Made by a program: the position numbers and the translations under genes. Below, piece by piece: positions 22,206 through 30,862 of a DNA stretch of 64,000 nucleotides (its first letter is position 1; the number at the start of each line of letters is the position of its first letter). The stretch comes from Moraxella ovis (GTDB lineage: Bacteria; Pseudomonadota; Gammaproteobacteria; Pseudomonadales; Moraxellaceae). A model generated the notes under the pieces. It had not been told where the DNA came from and did not search any database. It saw only the letters and a program-made list of their open reading frames with translations. The stretch is from NCBI RefSeq assembly GCF_900453105.1, contig NZ_UGPW01000001.1:1550001-1614000 (forward strand), written 5' to 3'.

Positions 22206-24233
22206 TTAGTATCTGGGCGATACCGTACCCATGCGCTGACTGATGGGTGTTGGGTTGCCAAGTAGCGCACTATAAATCGTTGCATTTTCCATGACGTGCT
22301 TGACGTAATCACGCGTCTCACTATAAGGAATGGCCTCGACATATTGATCAGCGCCAATCGGACCGTGGGTAGGCAGCCATCTGCGCGCCGCGCCCGGTCC
22401 TGCGTTATAGCCTGCGGTGGCCACGGCAATTTGATAGCCTGATTTGCCCGCCAAATCACTTAAGAACCAAGTGCCATAACGAATGTTCGTATCAGGATTG
22501 CCCATGTCACCTGTGCGCTCGCCAAGCCCACGCGCGATTTGGTTTGCGGTACCTGGGATGATTTGCATCAAGCCTGACGCGGCAGCGCCAGAGCGTGCGC
22601 TGGGCTGGAATCGACTTTCTTGGCGCATGATGCCGTATGCCCACGCAGGGTCTATGCCGACATTGCGACTGTATGACATGACGCTATTCTGATAAGGCAT
22701 CGGGTGAGACAGCGCGGCAGCTCTTAGGTTTGGCATGTTATCGATGGCGTAGATGCTACGATGATACAGTCCTAGATCATGCGCGCGCTTGGCAGCAGCC
22801 AATGCCAGCGTGTTATCGTTGGCATCGCGGGCTTTTTTGACCGCCCAGTTCCACTCACGCCCTGAATGCTCAGGGCTGACATTATTGCTCATCATGACGA
22901 ATGCGCGCGCAAAGTGTGGATCCCTCATCACGCGTGCGCTGTCTTGGGCGCTGATGTTCGGCAGTGCATTACCGCCAATCTCAGATAGGCTTAGCTGCTG
23001 ACCCAATCTATCTTTTGCCAGCAGTCCATAATAATCCACGCCTGTGGCTAGGCTTTGGTAGATTTTACGGGCGTCGTTTTGTTTGCCGGTTTGTTCATAG
23101 CCGCGCGCCAGCCAGTATTGCCAAATGCGTTCACCTTGGTGGATGGCACTCATCTGAGTGATGGCTGACACCACGTCCTGCCATTGTCCAAAATAAATCG
23201 CCGCCTGCGCATAGTCTTCAGCTTCTTCTAGGTTGAATGGCTCGCCCATGCTGTTTCTAAACCAAGTCACCGCATCCATGCTAAAGCCGTCATCAGTATT
23301 CATGTTCATGCGCTTGACAGCGATACTACGGTAAGCATAACGGCGCGCCATGTCAGAGAGCAGCTTGGTTGAGCGGTTGTTGTCTTGGCTGATGTCATAG
23401 TTTAGCTGCATGATCGCTTCATTGTATGAGCGATGCGCCAGCTGACTGATGGCATAGATGTACAGATACTGATTCACATCGCTGTAGCCTTGACTGCTAA
23501 ATTGCCCAAAGAAACCGTTTGGATTATTGGCAACTCCGCGCAACGTCTCAAAAGAGATCGGCAGACCCAATCGTGATGACAAATCTAGAATCTCGCTCAC
23601 TTTATCCAATGGCGCTTGACGACTCGACAGCTGTCTGCGATCGATGCGCATCATTCGGATCAGCTGCTCATGCTGGTCAGTGCGCGTGATGCGTGGGTTC
23701 GCTGCCATCTCATGGGCAAGCTTATCGCACAGTGATTGCTTAATGCGGGTGTTTAGCCAGACGTTAGGTTTTTGTTCTAATGCGCGATAAGACTCACTGC
23801 TTTGGTTAAAGCCCAATGCAATCGCACAAGCCTCCGACGCATCAGCATTCACCACATTGGCTGCGACCGCGCGCACTGACGCATAGTCACTTTCACGCGC
23901 CTTGACCTCGGCATAGTCAGCGACCAGTTTTTCACTCATCACCTGACCGGGGTGCTTGGTGACAAAGTTATTCACCGTCTGCGGATCTTGAGCAGATAGG
24001 TTATAGTTGAGTCGCCAGTATTCAGGGTAGGCAGCAAACAGTGATCCTTGCATGCTTTGCTCGTATTGGCGCATCGCGTTGGGGCTTGATTTTTGGCGTT
24101 CAGCATCGATAAACTGATAAATACTTCCATCACCAGCATCGCCCTGTGCACACGCCACCTGCATTAAGATCGCTCCGCACAGCGCCGACAACAACCCCAG
24201 TTTTTGACCATTTTTGCTAAATTTTGGCATCAC
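22206..24233 (-). CDS. slt: Soluble lytic murein transglycosylase
   Basis: Cleaves the glycan strands of peptidoglycan in the periplasm with formation of 1,6-anhydro ends. 675 residues: a signal peptide ending near VACAQG, a long superhelical alpha-helical body (about 50-480), and a C-terminal lysozyme-like SLT domain. Motifs are GIMRQESRF (catalytic Glu), SGAAASGLMQIIPGTA, and VATAGYNAGPGAARRW. Length and layout match Slt70. Single gene; no amp genes adjacent. Confidence 0.95.
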   Translation of the reverse strand: MMPKFSKNGQKLGLLSALCGAILMQVACAQGDAGDGSIYQFIDAERQKSSPNAMRQYEQSMQGSLFAAYPEYWRLNYNLSAQDPQTVNNFVTKHPGQVMSEKLVADYAEVKARESDYASVRAVAANVVNADASEACAIALGFNQSSESYRALEQKPNVWLNTRIKQSLCDKLAHEMAANPRITRTDQHEQLIRMMRIDRRQLSSRQAPLDKVSEILDLSSRLGLPISFETLRGVANNPNGFFGQFSSQGYSDVNQYLYIYAISQLAHRSYNEAIMQLNYDISQDNNRSTKLLSDMARRYAYRSIAVKRMNMNTDDGFSMDAVTWFRNSMGEPFNLEEAEDYAQAAIYFGQWQDVVSAITQMSAIHQGERIWQYWLARGYEQTGKQNDARKIYQSLATGVDYYGLLAKDRLGQQLSLSEIGGNALPNISAQDSARVMRDPHFARAFVMMSNNVSPEHSGREWNWAVKKARDANDNTLALAAAKRAHDLGLYHRSIYAIDNMPNLRAAALSHPMPYQNSVMSYSRNVGIDPAWAYGIMRQESRFQPSARSGAAASGLMQIIPGTANQIARGLGERTGDMGNPDTNIRYGTWFLSDLAGKSGYQIAVATAGYNAGPGAARRWLPTHGPIGADQYVEAIPYSETRDYVKHVMENATIYSALLGNPTPISQRMGTVSPRY

Positions 24234-24489
24234 ACCCTTCTTTAATCTGCTTTAAGTCTTAAAAATTAATCCATCTCGCCAAACTCAACACCTTGAACAT
24301 CGCAAAACAGACAAATGCAACATAGCCTAACAAATTCATCTAACACCCTTGTATAAAAGTTGTAAATTACCCCTGCCTTTAGCTAAATCTTGGGCGTTTT
24401 CTGACAAAAAATTCGCTCAATGCACCAACCCATGTTATAATGATGAGTTTTTTGAAATTCCTTTTGTCAGCAATCCCTTGGAGAAAACC

Positions 24490-25956
24490 ATGACCGTTGC
24501 TACCTTCAATCCCAAAGCACATCAAAAACCCACCCAAACCATAGAACACCAAGAGTTGCCAGTCATGGCAAATTCTGGCGACATCAAGCCAAGCGATGCA
24601 CCAAAAAAAGTCTACATCGTCACGCAAGGCTGCCAGATGAACGAATACGACTCCAAAAAAATGGGTGATGTGCTTGGCGACAGTCATGGCATGCTAGTTA
24701 CCAACGACATCAATGAAGCAGATGTGCTCATCATGAACACTTGCTCCATTCGCGAAAAAGCCCAAGAAAAAGTCTTCTCCGAACTGGGTCGCTGGCGCAA
24801 ACTAAAACTTAAAAATCCCGACCTCATCATCGGCGTGGGCGGCTGCGTGGCATCCCAAGAAGGCGACAACATCCAAAAGCGCGCGCCTTTTGTGGACATG
24901 GTATTTGGTCCGCAGACCCTACACCGCTTGCCAGAACTTTATAATAAATCCACCAAACAAGTCGATGAAGTGCCACGCAATCGCATCGGTGTCGTGGATG
25001 TGTCGTTCCCAAGCATCGAAAAATTCGACTTCCTGCCAGAACCACGTGTCGAAGGCTATAAGGCATTCGTCTCCATCATGGAAGGCTGCTCAAAATACTG
25101 CTCATTCTGCGTCGTTCCTTATACGCGTGGCGAAGAGCTGTCTCGCCCGTTAGATGACGTACTTGCCGAGATTGACAGCCTTGCCGAACAAGGCGTCCGC
25201 GAAATCAACCTTCTGGGTCAAAACGTGAACGGCTACCGCGGCGAGAAAGACGACGGCAGCATCTGCCGCTTCAGCGAGCTGTTGCACTACGTCTCGCACA
25301 TTGATGGCATTGAGCGCATTCGCTACACCACCAGCCACCCGCTTGAATTCACCGATGATATCATCGATGCCTATAAGACACTGCCAAAGCTCGTCTCACA
25401 CTTGCATTTGCCCGTTCAAAGTGGCTCAAACAACGTGCTGGCAGCGATGAAGCGCAACCACACCATCGATGTTTACATCAATCAAATCAGCAAATTAAAA
25501 GCGATCCGTCCCGACCTACACCTATCCTCCGACTTTATTATCGGCTTTCCAGGTGAGACGGATGCAGATTTTAATGACACGCTGCAGCTTGCCAAAGATT
25601 TGGATTTTGATCATTCTTATAGCTTTATCTACTCAAAGCGTCCTGGCACGCCTGCATCAGATCTGCCTGATGATGTCAGCCTAGACACCAAAAAAGCACG
25701 ACTGGCCGCCTTCCAAGAAGTCATCAAAGACTCCACCTTTGCCAAGACGCGCGCCATGGTCGGTCAGACTGTACGCGTATTGGTCGAAGAGCACGCCAAC
25801 CGCCGCGAAGGCTACCTTCATGGCACGGCAGACAACACCCGCTCTGTGATCTTCAAAGGCAGTGATGAGCTGCTGGGCAAATTTGTCAATATTCACGTGA
25901 CACGCGCCATCAGCATGCATCTAGTGGAAGGTGAATTGGTTGAGATTTTGGATTAA
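24490..25956 (+). CDS. miaB: tRNA-2-methylthio-N6-dimethylallyladenosine synthase
   Basis: Adds a methylthio group to i6A37 of tRNAs reading UNN codons. 488 residues from the ATG at 24490, behind GGAG; an earlier in-frame start at 24349 has no conserved residues. The N-terminal UPF0004 domain has Cys48, Cys85 and Cys119 for the auxiliary [4Fe-4S] cluster. The radical-SAM triad is Cys200, Cys204 and Cys207 (GCSKYCSFC). A C-terminal TRAM domain (about 420-488) binds tRNA. The first 38 residues are an unconserved extension. Confidence 0.97.
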   Translation: MTVATFNPKAHQKPTQTIEHQELPVMANSGDIKPSDAPKKVYIVTQGCQMNEYDSKKMGDVLGDSHGMLVTNDINEADVLIMNTCSIREKAQEKVFSELGRWRKLKLKNPDLIIGVGGCVASQEGDNIQKRAPFVDMVFGPQTLHRLPELYNKSTKQVDEVPRNRIGVVDVSFPSIEKFDFLPEPRVEGYKAFVSIMEGCSKYCSFCVVPYTRGEELSRPLDDVLAEIDSLAEQGVREINLLGQNVNGYRGEKDDGSICRFSELLHYVSHIDGIERIRYTTSHPLEFTDDIIDAYKTLPKLVSHLHLPVQSGSNNVLAAMKRNHTIDVYINQISKLKAIRPDLHLSSDFIIGFPGETDADFNDTLQLAKDLDFDHSYSFIYSKRPGTPASDLPDDVSLDTKKARLAAFQEVIKDSTFAKTRAMVGQTVRVLVEEHANRREGYLHGTADNTRSVIFKGSDELLGKFVNIHVTRAISMHLVEGELVEILD

Positions 25957-26093
25957 TCTGTCCAAAATCTCGCCTACAAAAGCCGTACATTCTAGCAAGA
26001 TTTTAGCCTTATAAAATTTTTTAACTGTGTTACAATCAATCTATCGATAAGCAAAAAGCCTGTCGAAATCACACAGCCAACAAGGAGAAAATC

Positions 26094-26342
26094 ATGCTAG
26101 GTGACATCGAATACAACATCAACGAACTATTCAAACAATTAGGACTAGAATGCTCTGACGAAGCAGTGGATGCCTTCATCAAGGCCAATCAGCTACCTGA
26201 AGAAGTAAAACTGGCGGAAGCACCATTTTGGACAGAGCAGCAGCGCGCTTTCTTAAAAGAAGAGTATAAGCTTGATGCGGTTTGGACAGGTCCAATTGAT
26301 GAGCTAAATTCACGCCTGCACTCGGACAACATGCAAAACTAA
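26094..26342 (+). CDS. DUF2789 family protein
   Basis: A small acidic helical protein of 82 residues, with ribosome-binding site AAGGAG. FKQLGLECSDEAVDAFIKAN and LPEEVKLAEAPFWTEQQRAFLKEE fit DUF2789, a conserved family of unknown role in Pseudomonadales. It stands alone between miaB and the convergent ribF, with its own terminator. Confidence 0.88.
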   Translation: MLGDIEYNINELFKQLGLECSDEAVDAFIKANQLPEEVKLAEAPFWTEQQRAFLKEEYKLDAVWTGPIDELNSRLHSDNMQN

Positions 26343-26365
26343 TGCAAAGTACAATATGAAGCGCA

Positions 26366-26397
26366 ATAAAAGCACCCAATAGAGGTGCTTTTATTTT
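26366..26397 (+). terminator. Terminator after the DUF2789 gene
   Basis: AAAGCACC-CAATAGA-GGTGCTTTTATTTT: a stem of seven pairs with a T-rich tail. It may serve ribF on the other strand as well. Confidence 0.8.
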
Positions 26398-26412
26398 GGC
26401 ATGATAGATTAA

Positions 26413-27381
26413 TCAGACAATCTGGGCGCGCCAAGCCAATAAATCCGCAACATCTTTAGCGATGCCTGCTTTTAGCTCATCAAGATTGGCGTACTTTTTT
26501 TCGCCATGCAGATAGGTTAAGAACACCACTTTTAAGGTCATGCCATACAGATCAGCATTAAAATCAGGCAAGTGCACCTCAAGACGATAATCTGAGCCAT
26601 TGACACTTGGGCGTGTGCCGACATTGACCGTACCGAATAGACTACCCGCTTGCATGCCTAATACACCACCGCCAAGCGCGGACAAATCAATTACTTTGCC
26701 TTCTTTATAAGCAAAAACATCCGCACCATAGATGCCATTGACGGCAGGCTTAAGGCGATTCAAACTAACATTCGCGGTGGCAAAATCAAGCGTTCGACCA
26801 ATTTTATCACCATGAACTACCTCGCCTGTGATCGCATAATCTCGCCCAAGCAATGTCTTAGCCAGCGCGAGATTCTGCTCGGACAATGCCTCTCTGACCG
26901 CTGTCGAGCTGATACGAACATCATCGTTCAATACCGTTGATAGATGATCAATGCTAAACCCTGCCCGAATCAAAAAATCCGTATCACCCGTGCGATCATG
27001 ACCAAAGCGAAAATCATCGCCAAGCACCAGATGCTGGGCGTTCAGCTTGCGCAAAAGCTCAGCAAAGGCATCTGCTGACAGCTGACGTAACTCATCATCA
27101 AATCGCGCCACGATCAGATAATCAACACCTAAGCCTGTCATGATTTCTGCTTTCTCAGGCAGGCTGGTTAAGCGCGGTGGTGGATCATCAGGGCAAAAAA
27201 ACTCTCGAGGCTGCGGCTCGAACACCATCACCGCAGATGCCAGACCCTTTTGTTGTGCGTCTTTGATAAGCGCGCCAAGCATCGCCTGATGTCCTCGATG
27301 CACGCCATCGTAGTTGCCGATGGTAAGCGCCAAGGGTGGCAGGTTAGCAGGATTGGCGATATTTAGATCAATGACTTTCAT
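26413..27381 (-). CDS. ribF: Bifunctional riboflavin kinase / FAD synthetase
   Basis: Makes FMN from riboflavin and then FAD. 322 residues. The N-terminal nucleotidyltransferase domain has the HxGH-like motif IGNYDGVHRGHQ and the SSTAVREAL signature. The C-terminal kinase domain includes GDKIGRTLDFATANV and GTRPSVNG, then a long closing helix. In many gammaproteobacteria ribF precedes ileS and lspA; here it stands alone. Confidence 0.96.
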   Translation of the reverse strand: MKVIDLNIANPANLPPLALTIGNYDGVHRGHQAMLGALIKDAQQKGLASAVMVFEPQPREFFCPDDPPPRLTSLPEKAEIMTGLGVDYLIVARFDDELRQLSADAFAELLRKLNAQHLVLGDDFRFGHDRTGDTDFLIRAGFSIDHLSTVLNDDVRISSTAVREALSEQNLALAKTLLGRDYAITGEVVHGDKIGRTLDFATANVSLNRLKPAVNGIYGADVFAYKEGKVIDLSALGGGVLGMQAGSLFGTVNVGTRPSVNGSDYRLEVHLPDFNADLYGMTLKVVFLTYLHGEKKYANLDELKAGIAKDVADLLAWRAQIV

Positions 27382-27449
27382 AAAATGAGCGATACGCTGA
27401 CAAAATGGCTATTTTAGCACATTTTGTCATGCTGATAACGGTCTTTGGC

Positions 27450-28085
27450 TTATTGTTTTTTCGCCATTGCATCGACGAACAGCGCCCCATCCTTCTTTGC
27501 GGCAACTTCTTGGGCGGTTTTTGCATTAACATCAAGCCCCTTTATGATGGGCAGGCTCATGACATCAATGCGTTTTTTGGTGGATAAACTGACGGGCACC
27601 ATACGCGCGAACTCGAACAGGTGCAGCCACATCTCCTCGCCCACCTCGATCTCTTCTTCGTCATCTAGGCGAATGGAGGCGATCTGCGACAGATCTTTGA
27701 TCACTTCGCGCTCTTCGGCGGTCAGGCTAACACCCGTCACACCGATGCCTGTAATATAGCCACCCGCCCAATCTTTTAGGGCAAGCACGCGCTCATACAG
27801 GTCATGCTCATCATCTGGCACCAGCGGCTCATAAGCATAGGCATCATCTTTGTCTTTAAGGGCGAAGCTGACATCCTCGCCATACTCAGTTAATAGCTCC
27901 AATGCCTTTTGATTTGGCACTGCAAAGCTAAGTTCTTCTAGCAGTCGAGTCCAGCCCTCTTCATCGGTCGCATGGCATGCTGTCATGACACCCGTCATGA
28001 TGCCGTGCAGCTCACTGATCGACACATCAGACCAATCAGCAAACGCTGTCGACCAATCATCCCAACCTGACAAAAAATCACTCAT
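27450..28085 (-). CDS. YgfB/YecA-family (UPF0149) protein
   Basis: 211 residues from the ATG at 28085 (MSDFLSGWDDW), which has GGAG at a proper distance; longer starts lack support. Helical, acidic protein of the UPF0149 family (SELHGIMTGVMTACH; LKDWAGGYITGIG). In Pseudomonas the homologue modulates expression of ampDh3 and beta-lactam response, which is known for that species only. The neighbouring divergent coiled-coil and zapA genes form a conserved set with this family. Confidence 0.88.
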   Translation of the reverse strand: MSDFLSGWDDWSTAFADWSDVSISELHGIMTGVMTACHATDEEGWTRLLEELSFAVPNQKALELLTEYGEDVSFALKDKDDAYAYEPLVPDDEHDLYERVLALKDWAGGYITGIGVTGVSLTAEEREVIKDLSQIASIRLDDEEEIEVGEEMWLHLFEFARMVPVSLSTKKRIDVMSLPIIKGLDVNAKTAQEVAAKKDGALFVDAMAKKQ

Positions 28086-28273
28086 AGTCATCTCCGATAA
28101 AATAACCCTATTTATGCCATCATTTTCAAAAAACACAAGGGCTGGGCGATGATTTTGAACATATTTCACGCAAATTCGCTCAATTAAAAGAAAAATTTGA
28201 CAGCTGTGCGCACTGGCGTGATAATATGGGAGAAATATTTTTAAATTGCTCCGATGACTTACAAGGACACACC

Positions 28274-28633
28274 ATGATCAGCCAACTTCAAGCACTTGAA
28301 CAAACCATTTTAGAGATGAAAAAGCAGTACAACGTCACCGCAACCGAGCTTGCCAACCTAAAGCATAAGCTTGCCAATGACACCAGCCCTGCCATCATCA
28401 GCGATTTACAGCTTCGCCTTGAGAAAACCACCCAAGAGCTACACTCACAGACAGATCGCGCCAATTCTCTTGAGCAGTCTCGCAACGCCCTACAGGCTCA
28501 GATTGAAGAATTGGTTGAACAAAATCAATCTCTTAACACGCACAACCAAGAACTTAAAGACAAAAATGCACTTGCCATCTCGCGCGCCGAAATAATCCAA
28601 GAATGGCTAACTCGCATCGACAACCAACACTAA
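28274..28633 (+). CDS. Coiled-coil protein upstream of ZapA
   Basis: 119 residues from the ATG at 28274 (AAGGA nine bases upstream). Almost entirely coiled coil (LQALEQTILEMKK, LQLRLEKTTQELHSQ, LQAQIEELVEQNQSL). It lies 27 bases before zapA. A small coiled-coil protein in this position is common in gammaproteobacteria (TIGR02449-like), and a link to cell division is inferred from that context. It is somewhat longer than the usual ~70-residue form. Confidence 0.75.
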   Translation: MISQLQALEQTILEMKKQYNVTATELANLKHKLANDTSPAIISDLQLRLEKTTQELHSQTDRANSLEQSRNALQAQIEELVEQNQSLNTHNQELKDKNALAISRAEIIQEWLTRIDNQH

Positions 28634-28660
28634 AATAACAGCAAATAAAAGGACATCGCC

Positions 28661-29017
28661 ATGACAGACCAAATCCAAGACACGAACCCAAGCGAGCTAA
28701 TCGTAAAAGACCAACCTGAATTTAAGCCTGTTCACATCAGCATCGCAGGCACGCCGCATCGCATCATCTGCCCTGCCAATGAAGTAAAGTCTCTTGAAGC
28801 AGCCGCTGAGAAGTTGAACGAAAAAATTCGCGACATCCGCCGTGAGATCAAAGGCAAAGCCCCTAATAACGAAGAGCTTCTAGTGCTCGTCTGTCTAGAT
28901 CTATACGACCAAGTACAAACCTTAACTCAAGACGCTCATAACCGCAGACACGAGAATAATCAAGCGACCGCCCTGATCGATAAGATCAATAAAGACGCGC
29001 AGTCGATTTTAAGATAA
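28661..29017 (+). CDS. zapA: Cell division protein ZapA
   Basis: 118 residues. VHISIAGTPHRIICPANEVKSLEAAAEKLNEKI is the ZapA beta-hairpin head, and the later half is a coiled-coil tail. ZapA binds FtsZ and bundles protofilaments at the division ring. Good ribosome-binding site (AAAGGA). It shares a transcript with the coiled-coil gene and ends at a large hairpin terminator. Confidence 0.92.
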   Translation: MTDQIQDTNPSELIVKDQPEFKPVHISIAGTPHRIICPANEVKSLEAAAEKLNEKIRDIRREIKGKAPNNEELLVLVCLDLYDQVQTLTQDAHNRRHENNQATALIDKINKDAQSILR

Positions 29018-29038
29018 TCTCTTAACACACCCAAGCAG

Positions 29039-29100
29039 TCGCCAAGCTCCGACAAGATTCATCACTTGAACGAATCTTGTTGAGATTTGGCGATTTTTTT
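29039..29100 (+). terminator. Large hairpin terminator after zapA
   Basis: TCGCCAA and CAAGATTC on the left pair with GAATCTTG and TTGGCGA on the right, followed by seven T. It is an interrupted stem of about 18 pairs. This is the place where 6S RNA often lies in gammaproteobacteria, but I find no 6S-like fold. Confidence 0.85.
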
Positions 29101-29132
29101 GATTATCAATAAAATCATATGCGTAAGATGTA

Positions 29133-29161
29133 TTGACAAATTATTTCAATTTAGTTAAATT
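29133..29161 (+). promoter_or_regulatory. Sigma-70 promoter of the TAXI-TRAP operon
   Basis: TTGACA (29133-29138), a 17-base spacer, then TAAATT (29156-29161). The leader of about 90 bases contains CATCTTATGC (29188-29197). That can pair with GCGTAAGATG (29121-29130), which lies upstream of the promoter, so this repeat is more likely a protein site than an RNA fold. Confidence 0.65.
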
Positions 29162-29254
29162 GAGACTTTAATTTGCGCCCTATGCGCATCTTATGCTGTG
29201 CCGAGACGCATTTGACGACGGCTTTATTTTTAGAGATTTTTAAAGGAAATCACC

Positions 29255-30259
29255 ATGGCAATGACATTAAAAACTTTGGCATTATCAATGACGCTTGGTC
29301 TATCTGCTGCGCTGCTAACTGCATGTGGCGGCGATAAAGCCGAAACGAAAGCAGGTGATGCTGCTGCGGCCACAGCTGCTGATAAGCTAGAAACCAAATT
29401 CGTAACCGTTGGTACAGGCGGTGCATCTGGTCCTTATAACATCATTGGTACAGCGATGACCGAACAATATGCCAAAGCCTTTGGCGTGAATGCCAAAACC
29501 CAGACCACAGGCGCTTCAGTTGAGAACCTAAACCTACTGGCTCAAAAGAAACTAGAGATGGCATTCGTCATGAGCGATACGCTAAGCGATGCCGTTAATG
29601 GTCAAAATAGCTTCACCACCAAGATCGACAGCGTGTCTCAAGTGGCCAGCCTATACCCTAACTACGTACAAATCGTAGCATCGGGTGCATCAGGCATCAC
29701 ATCCATCGAAGACCTAAAAGGCAAGCGTGTGGCAGTTGGCGCTCAAGGCTCTGGCGCTGAAGTAGCAACTCGCGCCCTACTTGAAGGCTTTGGCATCACT
29801 TATAAAGACATCAAAGTCGATTATCTGGGCTATGCAGAAGCTGCCGACAGCCTAAAATCAGGCAAGCTGGATGCAGCATTCCTAACCAGTGGTCTGCCAA
29901 ACTCATCACTCATGGAGCTAGAACAAGGCTTCGATTTACAGATCGTTAGCGTTCCTGCCGACAAACTGGCACAAATCGCTCAAACCAAGACTTTCTTTAT
30001 CCCGATGGACATCCCAGCAGGCACTTATGGCAACGAAGCTGACGTACCGACCGCAGCCATCTTGAACGCTCTGGTGGTGCGCTCTGACATGAGCAATGAC
30101 GACGTGTACAAGCTAACCAAATCATTCTTTGAAAACCTTGAAACACTAAAAAGCGCTCACCAAGCTGCTAACGACATCAGCATTGAGAACGCCCAAAACG
30201 GTCTTGTTGCACCGCTACACCCAGGTGCTAAACGCTACTATGATGAAGTCGCTAAATAA
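29255..30259 (+). CDS. TAXI-family TRAP transporter solute-binding lipoprotein
   Basis: 334 residues. Lipobox LLTAC gives an acylated Cys24. The mature part matches the TAXI (TRAP-associated extracytoplasmic immunogenic) family: FVTVGTGGASGPYNIIGTAM, TGASVENLNLLAQKKLEMAF and LKGKRVAVGAQGSGAEVATRALL. It would catch the substrate in the periplasm and hand it to the fused permease two genes downstream. TAXI systems are often linked to glutamate or other dicarboxylates, but the substrate cannot be read from sequence. AAAGGA ribosome-binding site. Confidence 0.95.
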   Translation: MAMTLKTLALSMTLGLSAALLTACGGDKAETKAGDAAAATAADKLETKFVTVGTGGASGPYNIIGTAMTEQYAKAFGVNAKTQTTGASVENLNLLAQKKLEMAFVMSDTLSDAVNGQNSFTTKIDSVSQVASLYPNYVQIVASGASGITSIEDLKGKRVAVGAQGSGAEVATRALLEGFGITYKDIKVDYLGYAEAADSLKSGKLDAAFLTSGLPNSSLMELEQGFDLQIVSVPADKLAQIAQTKTFFIPMDIPAGTYGNEADVPTAAILNALVVRSDMSNDDVYKLTKSFFENLETLKSAHQAANDISIENAQNGLVAPLHPGAKRYYDEVAK

Positions 30260-30272
30260 CCATTACTCGATC

Positions 30273-30788
30273 ATGGCAACTCATTACATTAAAGCAGCTG
30301 TCGTGATGGCAGCTGCTTTAATGGCGATTGGCATAACACTGCCAATCAAGCCAACCATTGTGATTCATGCACAGCCCATTCATTGCCAACTGCCTGATAC
30401 CTTTGGTCTAAAATGGCGACACTCGGTCGAAAAACAGTATTGGCAAGAAGTATATCAACTACATTATCCTGATCTTATTTTAACCAAAACCTATCTACAG
30501 ACCTTTGGTGCAGGTACGCCCAATCTTGGTGAACCGACACGCGCACCTGATGGCTATCTAGGACAGCTCGTCAACTTACCTATGGATGAACTTAATTGGC
30601 TTGTATCGCACAACATGCAAGGCGAGATTGTCATGGGCGATGCTGTAGAGGCACACTCCGCCATCATGCCAATTCATCAGATGGTAGAGGATCGCAGCGT
30701 GGTGAACATTCGCCCTGAGAGGCTCACCGCTTGGCAATACATCACTCTGCCGCGATGCAAAGCCATGACGAATGGTGCAAATGGTTAA
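30273..30788 (+). CDS. DUF1850 family protein of the TRAP operon
   Basis: 171 residues from the ATG at 30273. A start at 30240 that overlaps the previous gene is also possible, and neither has a strong ribosome-binding site. One N-terminal hydrophobic segment (AAVVMAAALMAIGITL) suggests export or anchoring. The body (LKWRHSVEKQYWQEVYQL and the ending on ERLTAWQYI) fits DUF1850, which is regularly found between TAXI binding proteins and fused TRAP permeases. Its role in transport is unknown. Confidence 0.85.
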   Translation: MATHYIKAAVVMAAALMAIGITLPIKPTIVIHAQPIHCQLPDTFGLKWRHSVEKQYWQEVYQLHYPDLILTKTYLQTFGAGTPNLGEPTRAPDGYLGQLVNLPMDELNWLVSHNMQGEIVMGDAVEAHSAIMPIHQMVEDRSVVNIRPERLTAWQYITLPRCKAMTNGANG

Positions 30789-30862
30789 TTAGATACTGGA
30801 TTAATGGGCAGCATTCATCACGCCAAGTTTAGGCATTATAAGACAGTCACTGGATTTTATCT

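Noticed and set aside
29018..29254. 6S RNA gene downstream of zapA
   Set aside because: The position is right, but the sequence holds a terminator hairpin and a promoter; no long rod with a central bubble can be drawn.
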